This document shows positions 1 through 5,964 of a DNA stretch of 15,844 bases, one piece after another (position 1 is the stretch's first letter; each line of letters begins with the position of its first letter). This stretch comes from an uncultured Catenibacterium sp. (GTDB taxonomy: Bacteria; Bacillota_I; Bacilli_A; Erysipelotrichales; Coprobacillaceae): positions 1 through 15,844 of the forward strand of contig UQGS01000049.1 of the NCBI GenBank assembly GCA_900540685.1, read 5' to 3'. Both the position numbers and the translations under genes were made by a program. Under the pieces are notes generated by a model that saw nothing but the letters and a program-made list of their open reading frames with translations, was not told the origin of the DNA and searched no databases.

Positions 1-1
1 G

Positions 2-276
2 ATAAAATGGTGCTTTTTTGATTTAAAAAACCAACACGGTGCAAATGATGATTTAAAAGAATATTTACGGAATATTTATTAGATAACTTTATTGTGGATA
101 TATCAGATGAAAAATTTGATGATCTCATTCTATTTTACACATATGCGATTATGGGATGCATAGATCATAATTTTATTGAAAACAACAATGATATTGAATT
201 AGAAGCACTTTTGGATAAGTTTAATACCACATTATTGATGACAAATCCCCTTAAAGCAAGTAAGCAGTCTAGATAG
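2..276 (+). pseudogene. 3' end of a probable TetR-type regulator, split by a -1 frame change
   Basis: The first 82 bases are open in one frame, entering from outside the window and ending at TAG 80-82. From base 52 the -1 frame is open to TAG 274-276. Joined at the TTTAAAA run (52-58), the two give one continuous alpha-helical C-terminus with no stop. The second part (EYLLDNF, then FYTYAIMG and a final amphipathic helix) resembles the ligand-binding/dimerisation domain of TetR-family regulators; this is recognition by pattern, not a proven match. The second frame has no ribosome binding site before its only possible starts (TTG 92, GTG 94), which argues against an independent small gene. The likely cause is loss of one A in the A-run, giving a degraded or mis-sequenced regulator. 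The DNA-binding half lies outside the window, so the family assignment is tentative. Confidence 0.4.
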
Positions 277-290
277 AAGACTGCTTTTTT
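262..290 (+). terminator. intrinsic terminator after the TetR-like fragment
   Basis: A 9-bp perfect stem (262-270 with 278-286) has a 7-nt loop (271-277) and runs into a T tract at 285-290. The stop codon of the upstream reading frame (274-276) lies inside the loop. It isolates the upstream unit from the rny promoter. Confidence 0.9.
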
Positions 291-304
291 ACGTTAATGT
301 ATGA

Positions 305-333
305 TTGAAAAGTGAATATAAATACATTATAAT
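305..333 (+). promoter_or_regulatory. rny promoter (sigma-A type)
   Basis: TTGAAA (305-310), a 17-nt spacer and a perfect TATAAT (328-333). The predicted transcription start is near base 340. It sits between the upstream terminator and rny, so rny starts a new transcription unit. Confidence 0.85.
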
Positions 334-339
334 ATAACT

Positions 340-358
340 AGTGCTTTTTAGCACTTTT
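340..358 (+). promoter_or_regulatory. 5'-terminal hairpin in the rny leader
   Basis: AGTGCT (340-345) pairs perfectly with AGCACT (350-355) around a TTTT loop, followed by a short T stretch. Given the promoter position, the hairpin would lie at or within a few bases of the mRNA 5' end. A 5'-terminal stem can protect a message from 5'-end-dependent RNases; a weak attenuator is the alternative. The structure is seen in the sequence; its role is inferred. Confidence 0.45.
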
Positions 359-384
359 ATACATAGGACACGGAGGGCTTTTAT

Positions 385-1932
385 ATGAATTTAATTGAAG
401 TCTTGACCTATGTTCTTGTGTTTGTCTTAGGTGCAGGATGTTATTATATGTATATCCGTTTGAAGATTTCTAAAGCAAACGCAGATGCCAAAACAATTGT
501 TGAAGAAGCTAATACAAAAGCAGACAATCTCATTAAAGAAGCAACGCTTGATGCAAAAACAAAAGCTTATGAATATAAGCTTGAAGCTGAAAAAGAAGCA
601 AAGCAGCAGCGCTTAGAATTGACTAAGTTTGAAAATAAGCTATTACAACGTGAACAGAACATCGACCGTAGAGATATTTCTTTACAGGGGAAGGAAGATG
701 CTCTTGAAGCAAGAAGCCAACAATTAAATAAGAAAAAGGCGGAACTAGAGGTCAAGGAAGAAAAGCTACAGCATCAGATTGATGAAAAGGTAGCCGAACT
801 TGAAAAAATTGCAGCTATGTCTGCACAGGAAGCAAAAGCTGAACTCTTTAAACAAGTAGAACAGCGTATGGAGACTGAAGTCACTGCTTATATCAAAGAA
901 CAAGAAGATGAAGCAAAGACTAAAGCTTCATTATTTGCGAAGGATATTATTGCGAATGCCTTGAATCGTTATTCTCAGGAAGAAGTCATTGAACGCACAG
1001 TCAGTGTTGTAGCACTTCCAAGTGAAGAAATGAAGGGACGTATTATCGGTCGTGAAGGTCGTAATATTAAAGCAATTGAAAATGCGACTGGTGTAGATCT
1101 TATTATCGATGATACTCCAGAAGTCATTACATTATCATGTTTTGATCCAATTCGTCGTGAAGTGGCTCGTTTATCACTTGAAACACTTATTCATGATGGA
1201 CGTATCCAGCCAGGACGTATTGAAGAAGTAGTCGCTAAGACTAAGAAGGATTTAGATGATACTATTTTAAAGGCAGGGCAGGATGCTGTCTTTGAATTAG
1301 GTTTATCAAGAATGAATAAAGAACTTGTCATGATGATTGGTAAGTTAAAATATCGTACAAGTTATGGTCAGAATGCTTTACAGCATTCAATCGAAGTGGC
1401 TCATTTTGCAGGAATTATGGCCGCTGAACTTGGATTAAATCAGCAGCTTGCAAAGCGTGCAGGTTTATTACATGACTTAGGTAAAGCAGTTGACCATGAA
1501 ATGGAAGGAAGTCACGTTGAATTAGGCGCTAAATTCGCTAAGAAATTTGGTGAGAATGCGACTGTTATCAATGCGATTGAATCACATCATGGTGATGTTC
1601 CAGCAACATCAATTATTGCAGTACTGATCTCTGCAGCAGATACATTATCAGCTGCAAGACCTGGCAGTAGAAGTGAAAAAATTGAAAATTATATCCAGAG
1701 ACTTGAAAAACTTGAAGAATTACCTAAACAGTTTGAAGGTGTGGATAAGGTATTTGCCATCCAGGCAGGTCGTGAAATCAGAGTCATTGTTAATCCAGAA
1801 AAGATTGATGACTTAAAAGCACATAAACTTGCAAGAGATGTCAAAGACAAGATTGAAACTGAACTCACTTACCCAGGACATATTAAAGTAACTGTGATCC
1901 GTGAGATTCGTGCTAATGAAATAGCAAAGTAG
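385..1932 (+). CDS. rny: ribonuclease Y (membrane-anchored endoribonuclease)
   Basis: RNase Y starts bulk mRNA decay in many Firmicutes by endonucleolytic cleavage at the inner face of the membrane. The 515-residue product has the full family layout. One N-terminal transmembrane helix (about residues 5-25) is followed by a long charged coiled coil (about 30-195). A KH RNA-binding domain carries GRIIGREGRNIKAIE at 218-232. The HD metal-dependent phosphohydrolase domain has HSIEVAH (His334), the HD pair His363-Asp364, His401-His402 and Asp419. The length matches Bacillus RNase Y (about 520). GGAGG at 372-376 places the ATG at 385. It has its own promoter, and a hairpin terminator overlaps its stop codon. 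The RicA-like gene downstream encodes a relative of a known RNase Y partner. Nothing is missing or disrupted. Confidence 0.97.
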   Translation: MNLIEVLTYVLVFVLGAGCYYMYIRLKISKANADAKTIVEEANTKADNLIKEATLDAKTKAYEYKLEAEKEAKQQRLELTKFENKLLQREQNIDRRDISLQGKEDALEARSQQLNKKKAELEVKEEKLQHQIDEKVAELEKIAAMSAQEAKAELFKQVEQRMETEVTAYIKEQEDEAKTKASLFAKDIIANALNRYSQEEVIERTVSVVALPSEEMKGRIIGREGRNIKAIENATGVDLIIDDTPEVITLSCFDPIRREVARLSLETLIHDGRIQPGRIEEVVAKTKKDLDDTILKAGQDAVFELGLSRMNKELVMMIGKLKYRTSYGQNALQHSIEVAHFAGIMAAELGLNQQLAKRAGLLHDLGKAVDHEMEGSHVELGAKFAKKFGENATVINAIESHHGDVPATSIIAVLISAADTLSAARPGSRSEKIENYIQRLEKLEELPKQFEGVDKVFAIQAGREIRVIVNPEKIDDLKAHKLARDVKDKIETELTYPGHIKVTVIREIRANEIAK

Positions 1933-1957
1933 ATAGGATCAAACCTATCTACTTTTT
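1926..1957 (+). terminator. intrinsic terminator overlapping the rny stop codon
   Basis: A 12-bp perfect stem (1926-1937 with 1944-1955) has a 6-nt loop and a T run at 1953-1957. The rny stop TAG (1930-1932) is inside the left arm. No promoter is visible between it and ymdB, so ymdB expression probably relies on read-through. Confidence 0.8.
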
Positions 1958-1977
1958 ATTTAAGGATGTGAATAAAA

Positions 1978-2760
1978 ATGAATATATTATTTATAGGCGA
2001 TATTTTTGGCAAAACTGGACGTAAGATGATTGCAACCTACTTACCAAAAATAGTAGAAAAATATAGTGTAGAATGTGTTATTGCGAATGGCGAGAATACA
2101 AGCCATGGTAAAGGATTACTACAGAAGCATTATGATGAATTACTCTCTCATGGCATTTCTTTAATTACAATGGGGAATCATACATATTCTAAGAAAGAAA
2201 TATTTGATTATATTGATGAAGCTGACAAGCTCATTGTCCCATTAAATAAGCCTCTTGCAATGCCAGGTGTAGGTTCTAGAATGATTGAAGTTAAAGGAAA
2301 GAAGATCAGAGTCACTAATCTACTTGGTCTCACATTTATGGATGGTAAGCCTCAGAACCCTTTTGAAGCAATTGAACCAGTTCTAGAAAACGATGAGAGT
2401 GATATTCATATCATTGATTTCCATGGTGAAGCAACAAGTGAAAAGATTGCCTTTGGTTATTATGTGGATGGACGTGTGAGTGCAGTGCTTGGTACACATA
2501 CTCATGTGCCTACAGGAGATGAAAAGATCTTACCAAATGGTACAGCATTTCAATGTGATGTAGGTATGACAGGACCTTATGAAAGTGTTATTGGCTGTGA
2601 AAAGGAAGCAATCATTGAACGTAGTGTTAAAGGTATTATGACACCTTTCAGGGTTGTTGAAGATGAAGGACAGTTCTGTGCGACATTACTTCATTTTGAT
2701 GGAAACAAGTGTACAAACATTGAAAGAATCAGAATTGATCCACAGGTAAAGTTTAAGTAA
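1978..2760 (+). CDS. ymdB: YmdB-family metallophosphoesterase
   Basis: YmdB proteins are dinuclear-metal phosphoesterases reported to hydrolyse 2',3'-cyclic nucleotides. In Bacillus, YmdB influences biofilm and motility decisions and is encoded directly after rny, as here. The 260-residue product has the family's metal and catalytic residues at the expected places: GDIFGKTGR with Asp8, NGEN with Glu39 and Asn40, GNHTY with Asn67 and His68, DFHGE with His149, and GTHTH with His174 and His176. An AGGATG-type ribosome binding site (about 1962-1968) precedes the ATG. The gene starts 20 nt past the rny terminator hairpin and has no clear promoter of its own. It is full length and intact; only its physiological substrate is uncertain. 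Confidence 0.93.
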   Translation: MNILFIGDIFGKTGRKMIATYLPKIVEKYSVECVIANGENTSHGKGLLQKHYDELLSHGISLITMGNHTYSKKEIFDYIDEADKLIVPLNKPLAMPGVGSRMIEVKGKKIRVTNLLGLTFMDGKPQNPFEAIEPVLENDESDIHIIDFHGEATSEKIAFGYYVDGRVSAVLGTHTHVPTGDEKILPNGTAFQCDVGMTGPYESVIGCEKEAIIERSVKGIMTPFRVVEDEGQFCATLLHFDGNKCTNIERIRIDPQVKFK

Positions 2761-2777
2761 AAACAAAAGAAAGCGTC

Positions 2778-2806
2778 TTCACTTTTTCTTGAAAATACAG
2801 TATAAT
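2778..2806 (+). promoter_or_regulatory. promoter of the 81-residue orphan gene
   Basis: TTCACT (2778-2783), a 17-nt spacer and a perfect TATAAT (2801-2806). The predicted start near 2813 gives a leader of about 25 nt, just ahead of an AGGAGG ribosome binding site. A nearer TTGAAA (2789-2794) is only 6 nt from the -10 and cannot serve as its -35. Confidence 0.7.
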
Positions 2807-2836
2807 GTTTTTAGTTATGAAGGAGGACGTAATTTT

Positions 2837-3082
2837 ATGGCTAAATGTAAAATTTTAATGCAGACTGCACAGGTGCAGAAGTTAATTACTTTTTTTGATG
2901 GATATAAGGATGACAAAGTAGATTTAAAATATGTAAGCAAAGCTGGTATCAAGGCTACTTTTGAATGTGAAACAGAATTATCTCCAGAAGATGCTGCTTC
3001 TCATTGTAAGTCTTTATTCAAGAAGACTCCAGAAGGAAGTTATATGTACTTCTCAATCCAGCCTGACGGTTTCTTTGGATAA
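2837..3082 (+). CDS. hypothetical 81-residue protein, independent unit
   Basis: I do not recognise this family. The ATG at 2837 is chosen because a perfect AGGAGG (2821-2826) stands 10 nt ahead. The in-frame TTG at 2789 overlaps the promoter and would lie upstream of the predicted transcription start. The product is small and soluble. By eye it alternates strand and helix as beta (3-9), alpha (11-23), beta (28-34), beta (38-45), alpha (49-63), beta (68-75), ending in a Gly-Phe-Phe-Gly tail. It has three cysteines (4, 44, 57) that are not in a metal-binding spacing, and no signal peptide or membrane segment. It has its own promoter and a strong terminator. It occupies the place held by spoVS after ymdB in Bacillus, but shows no SpoVS likeness. 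Coding is likely from the ribosome binding site and codon usage; function is unknown. Confidence 0.85.
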   Translation: MAKCKILMQTAQVQKLITFFDGYKDDKVDLKYVSKAGIKATFECETELSPEDAASHCKSLFKKTPEGSYMYFSIQPDGFFG

Positions 3083-3093
3083 GATACATGATA

Positions 3094-3121
3094 AGGCACA
3101 GGAAATATTCCTGTGCTTTTT
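3094..3121 (+). terminator. intrinsic terminator after the 81-residue gene
   Basis: A 9-bp perfect stem (3096-3104 with 3108-3116) with a 3-nt loop is followed by TTTTT at 3117-3121. It closes the small unit; the next gene starts 20 nt later without a visible promoter. Confidence 0.88.
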
Positions 3122-3140
3122 ATTTTAGAAGGGAGAATTT

Positions 3141-4067
3141 ATGGATATTAAAGTCGTTATAGGGCAGATGATTGTATTATTTGCCTTGATGGGGTTAGGC
3201 TTTTTATTATATCGAGTCAATATTCTAGACCTCAATACAAATAGTAAACTGACTTCTCTTGTTTTATCTGTCACTACACCATGTATGGTATTAAATTCTG
3301 TCTTATGTACAGAAAAGTACAGTGACTCCAAAACAATCTTTACTATTCTAGGTATTGCGGTCGTTACATATTTTCTCACACCATTTATTGGTATACTTAT
3401 TAATAAATTATTACATGTACCAAATAATCAAACAGGATTATATGTCTTTATGACAGTATTCTCTAATATTGGCTTTATTGGTTATCCAATCATGAAAGCA
3501 ATATTTGGAAATGACTCTGTTTTCCATACATCTTTATTTGGTATGGTTTTTAATATTATGCTTTTTACTTTAGGGGTATATCTTATTGGTATTGGGCAGC
3601 AGGGAAACAATAAGCTAAATTTAAAGAACTTAATTACACCTGGTGTGATCTGTTCTTTCTTAGCACTTATTCTTTATTTATTGCATATAAGAGCACCTCA
3701 AATTGTAACTGATTTTACAAGCATGGTAGGTGATATGACTACACCTCTTGCAATGATTATTATTGGTGTTACATTAGGAGCTATGAATATCAAGGAAGTA
3801 TTCAATGAATTACGTGTTTATATTTATACAATAGTGAAACAGTTAATACTACCAATTATTGCTTATCCGATTATTGCGTTTTTAATCAAGGATAACTATT
3901 TAAGAGGACTTACTCTTGTTATGTTATCTATGCCAGTAGGAAGTTCTGCTGTCTTGTTTACAAATAAGTATGGTGGCGATAGTGAACTAGCAGCTAAGAC
4001 AATCTTTATGACAACATTGATCTCTGTTTTTACTATCCCATTAGTTGTCTATATGTTTTTAATTTAA
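3141..4067 (+). CDS. AEC-family (auxin efflux carrier-like) transporter
   Basis: This is a polytopic membrane protein of 308 residues, the usual length for bacterial AEC permeases, which export or exchange organic acids such as malate or other small metabolites. About ten hydrophobic segments span the protein in two groups of five. The first half has the family's NIGFIGYP motif (about residues 109-116), and the second half repeats the pattern with MPVGSSAVLF in a penultimate helix. Short polar loops and a longer central loop (about 150-160) separate the halves. A GAAGGGAG ribosome binding site (3128-3135) precedes the ATG. Transcription probably enters by read-through of the preceding terminator, since the 20-nt gap holds no clear promoter. 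The substrate cannot be read from sequence, and the neighbours do not point to one. Confidence 0.85.
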   Translation: MDIKVVIGQMIVLFALMGLGFLLYRVNILDLNTNSKLTSLVLSVTTPCMVLNSVLCTEKYSDSKTIFTILGIAVVTYFLTPFIGILINKLLHVPNNQTGLYVFMTVFSNIGFIGYPIMKAIFGNDSVFHTSLFGMVFNIMLFTLGVYLIGIGQQGNNKLNLKNLITPGVICSFLALILYLLHIRAPQIVTDFTSMVGDMTTPLAMIIIGVTLGAMNIKEVFNELRVYIYTIVKQLILPIIAYPIIAFLIKDNYLRGLTLVMLSMPVGSSAVLFTNKYGGDSELAAKTIFMTTLISVFTIPLVVYMFLI

Positions 4068-4074
4068 CACTTTT

Positions 4075-4097
4075 ACCCCGATTTAGGGGGTTTTTTT
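4075..4097 (+). terminator. intrinsic terminator after the AEC transporter
   Basis: A short G+C stem, ACCCC (4075-4079) with GGGGT (4087-4091), has a 7-nt loop and runs into seven Ts (4091-4097). The stem is short, but the G:C pairs and long T run make it convincing. Confidence 0.75.
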
Positions 4098-4110
4098 ATT
4101 GATGGGTATT

Positions 4111-4119
4111 TGTTATAAT
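4111..4119 (+). promoter_or_regulatory. extended -10 promoter of miaB-ricA
   Basis: TGTTATAAT is a perfect extended -10 (TGnTATAAT). The -35 position, overlapping the terminator's T run, is poor, as is usual for extended -10 promoters. The predicted start is near 4126, leaving a leader of about 14 nt that carries AAAAGGAG (4127-4134). Confidence 0.7.
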
Positions 4120-4139
4120 GGTGTCGAAAAGGAGCGTTT

Positions 4140-5591
4140 ATGAAAGATTATAGTAAATATTTTAAAGGTCCTTCTTTAAAGGATGCACGTTCTAGAGGAC
4201 GTACTGAAGTACAGCATTTAGACGATGCATTTGAGATTCCTGCAGATATGGTGGGCATTGGAAAAGGACAGACATATTATATCCAGACTTATGGATGTCA
4301 AGCGAATGAAAGAGATACTGAAACGTTATCAGGTATCTTAGAAATGATGGGTTATACTCATACTGATGAAGTGAAACAGGCAGATGTTGTATTATTAAAT
4401 ACCTGTGCAATCAGAGAAAATGCAGAAGAAAAAGTATTTGGTAAGATTGGTTACTTGAAGAATATCAAGAAGACTAGACCAAATCTGATTTTTGGTGTAT
4501 GTGGCTGTATGGCACAGGAAGAAGTGGTTGTTAATAAGATTCTAGAGAAATTCCCTCAGGTTGATCTTATTTTCGGTACACATAATATTCACCGTCTTCC
4601 AGTCTTATTGAAACAGGCAATGTTAGAAAAGGAACTTGTTCTTGAAGTCTGGTCTAAGGAAGGGGATGTTATTGAAAATCTTCCAAGTCATCGTGCCAAT
4701 AACTATAAGGCATGGGTGAATATCATGTATGGATGCAATAAGTTCTGTACTTATTGTATTGTCCCTTATACAAGAGGTAAGGAACGTTCTCGTGAATTAG
4801 ATGAAATCATCAAGGAAGTAGAAGAATTAAAGAATAGCGGCTATAAAGAAATCACATTACTTGGACAGAATGTTAATTCTTATGGTAAGGATTTAAATAA
4901 CGGTACAGACTTTGCCACTTTATTAGAAGCTGTCGCAAAGACTGGTATTGACCGTATTCGTTTCACTACAAGTCATCCTTGGGACTTTAATGCAGATATG
5001 ATTGATATTATTGCGAAGTATGATAATATCATGCCTTCTATCCATTTGCCTGTCCAGTCAGGAAATGATGATGTTTTACAGCTAATGGGTAGACGTTATT
5101 CAAAGGAAAGCTATTTAAAGCTCTTTGATATGATTAAAGAAAAGATTCCTGATTGCACTGTGACAACAGATATTATTGTTGGTTTCCCAAATGAAACAGA
5201 AGAACAGTTCCAGGATACTTTATCTTTATATAACTATTGTAAATATGATCTTGCTTATACATTTATTTATTCACCTAGAGAAGGTACTCCAGCTGCAAAA
5301 ATGGAAGACAATGTTCCTCTAGCTGATAAAGAACAGCGTTTATATCGCTTGAATGAGCTAGTAAATAAGTATGCAAATGAAGCCAATCAGAAATACTTAG
5401 GTCAGGTTGTAAAAGTACTTGTAGAAGGTCCATCTAAGAAGAACCCAGATGTCTTATCAGGTTATACAGAACATAACAAGTTAATTAATTTTAAAGGTGA
5501 TGCCTCAATGGTAGGTCAAATTGTTGATGTTCGTGTCACTGAAGCAAAGACATGGGCACTCACTGGGGAACAGATTGAAAGCAATAACTAG
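4140..5591 (+). CDS. miaB: tRNA-2-methylthio-N6-dimethylallyladenosine synthase
   Basis: MiaB is a radical-SAM methylthiotransferase that converts i6A37 to ms2i6A37 in tRNAs reading UNN codons, acting after MiaA (encoded at 12936-13850). The 483-residue product has the N-terminal methylthiotransferase domain with cluster cysteines Cys53 (YGCQ), Cys89 (NTCAI) and Cys123 (CGCMAQ). The radical-SAM domain carries the CxxxCxxC cluster at Cys199, Cys203 and Cys206 followed by TRGKERSR. A C-terminal TRAM domain covers about 412-478. The N-terminal KDYSKYF stretch matches what I recall of Bacillus MiaB. AAAAGGAG five bases ahead supports the ATG. Its 3' end overlaps the ricA-like gene, so the two are probably translationally coupled. 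All cluster residues are present. Confidence 0.97.
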   Translation: MKDYSKYFKGPSLKDARSRGRTEVQHLDDAFEIPADMVGIGKGQTYYIQTYGCQANERDTETLSGILEMMGYTHTDEVKQADVVLLNTCAIRENAEEKVFGKIGYLKNIKKTRPNLIFGVCGCMAQEEVVVNKILEKFPQVDLIFGTHNIHRLPVLLKQAMLEKELVLEVWSKEGDVIENLPSHRANNYKAWVNIMYGCNKFCTYCIVPYTRGKERSRELDEIIKEVEELKNSGYKEITLLGQNVNSYGKDLNNGTDFATLLEAVAKTGIDRIRFTTSHPWDFNADMIDIIAKYDNIMPSIHLPVQSGNDDVLQLMGRRYSKESYLKLFDMIKEKIPDCTVTTDIIVGFPNETEEQFQDTLSLYNYCKYDLAYTFIYSPREGTPAAKMEDNVPLADKEQRLYRLNELVNKYANEANQKYLGQVVKVLVEGPSKKNPDVLSGYTEHNKLINFKGDASMVGQIVDVRVTEAKTWALTGEQIESNN

Positions 5592-5913
5592 AGATAAAGC
5601 AGACGCTTTAAATAAGCTGATTTTAAATGATCCACTTATTCAGGAATTTAAGAGATATGAAGAGGCTTTAAAAGCACGTCCTGAATTATTGGCTTTAGAA
5701 GATGAAATCAAACAGGAGAGTCAGATTATTCTTAAAAAGAAGGCACTTGGTGAATTAACTGACCGGGAGCTGAAGGCTTATGAAGCGAAGAAAGAATACT
5801 TTGAAAATCATCCTTTGATAGTGAATTATTTAAATCTAAAAAGTGAAGTAAATGATTACCTTATACAAGTTGAAACAATCATCAATGAAGAATTAGTAAA
5901 AGCTATTGACTAA
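5575..5913 (+). CDS. ricA: RicA/YmcA-like protein of the YlbF family
   Basis: In Bacillus, RicA (YmcA), YlbF and RicT (YaaT) form a complex that directs RNase Y to mRNA maturation sites, and ricA follows miaB as here. The product is all-helical and charged, with a C-terminal SEVNDYLIQVETIIN stretch (90-104) typical of YlbF-family proteins. I choose TTG 5575 as start, 4 nt after GGGGAA (5565-5570). It gives 112 residues, overlaps miaB by 17 nt, and fits the start of the conserved helix. No ATG is available near the conserved region; an earlier start would only add sequence encoded by the miaB overlap. Unusually, the protein contains no cysteine, whereas the Bacillus Ric complex is reported to use cysteines, including one from RicA, to hold [4Fe-4S] clusters. 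A plain YlbF paralogue is the alternative identity. Confidence 0.78.
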   Translation: MKAITRDKADALNKLILNDPLIQEFKRYEEALKARPELLALEDEIKQESQIILKKKALGELTDRELKAYEAKKEYFENHPLIVNYLNLKSEVNDYLIQVETIINEELVKAID

Positions 5914-5934
5914 ATGTTTTTAAATGTTTATTAT
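5906..5934 (+). promoter_or_regulatory. guaB promoter
   Basis: TTGACT (5906-5911), a 17-nt spacer and TATTAT (5929-5934), each five of six matches to consensus. It overlaps the last codons of the ricA-like gene. The start near 5941 leaves a leader of about 24 nt, too short for a purine riboswitch. Confidence 0.65.
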
Positions 5935-5964
5935 TGAACTAATTTATATAAAAAGGAGATTATT

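Noticed and set aside
92..276. An independent small gene of about 60 codons starting at TTG 92 or GTG 94.
   Set aside because: There is no ribosome binding site, and the frame continues upstream to base 52, where it joins the preceding frame as one protein.
2771..2794. A terminator between ymdB and the 81-residue gene.
   Set aside because: Only an imperfect AT-rich pairing (AAGAAAG with CTTTTTCTT) is present, and it overlaps the next promoter; too weak to call.
2789..2836. An earlier TTG start that would lengthen the 81-residue protein by 16 residues.
   Set aside because: It overlaps the promoter -10 and lies upstream of the predicted transcription start; a perfect AGGAGG supports the ATG at 2837.
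5914..5964. Possible purine riboswitch ahead of guaB.
   Set aside because: Only 51 nt separate the genes, mostly A and T with no conserved aptamer core or long stem.
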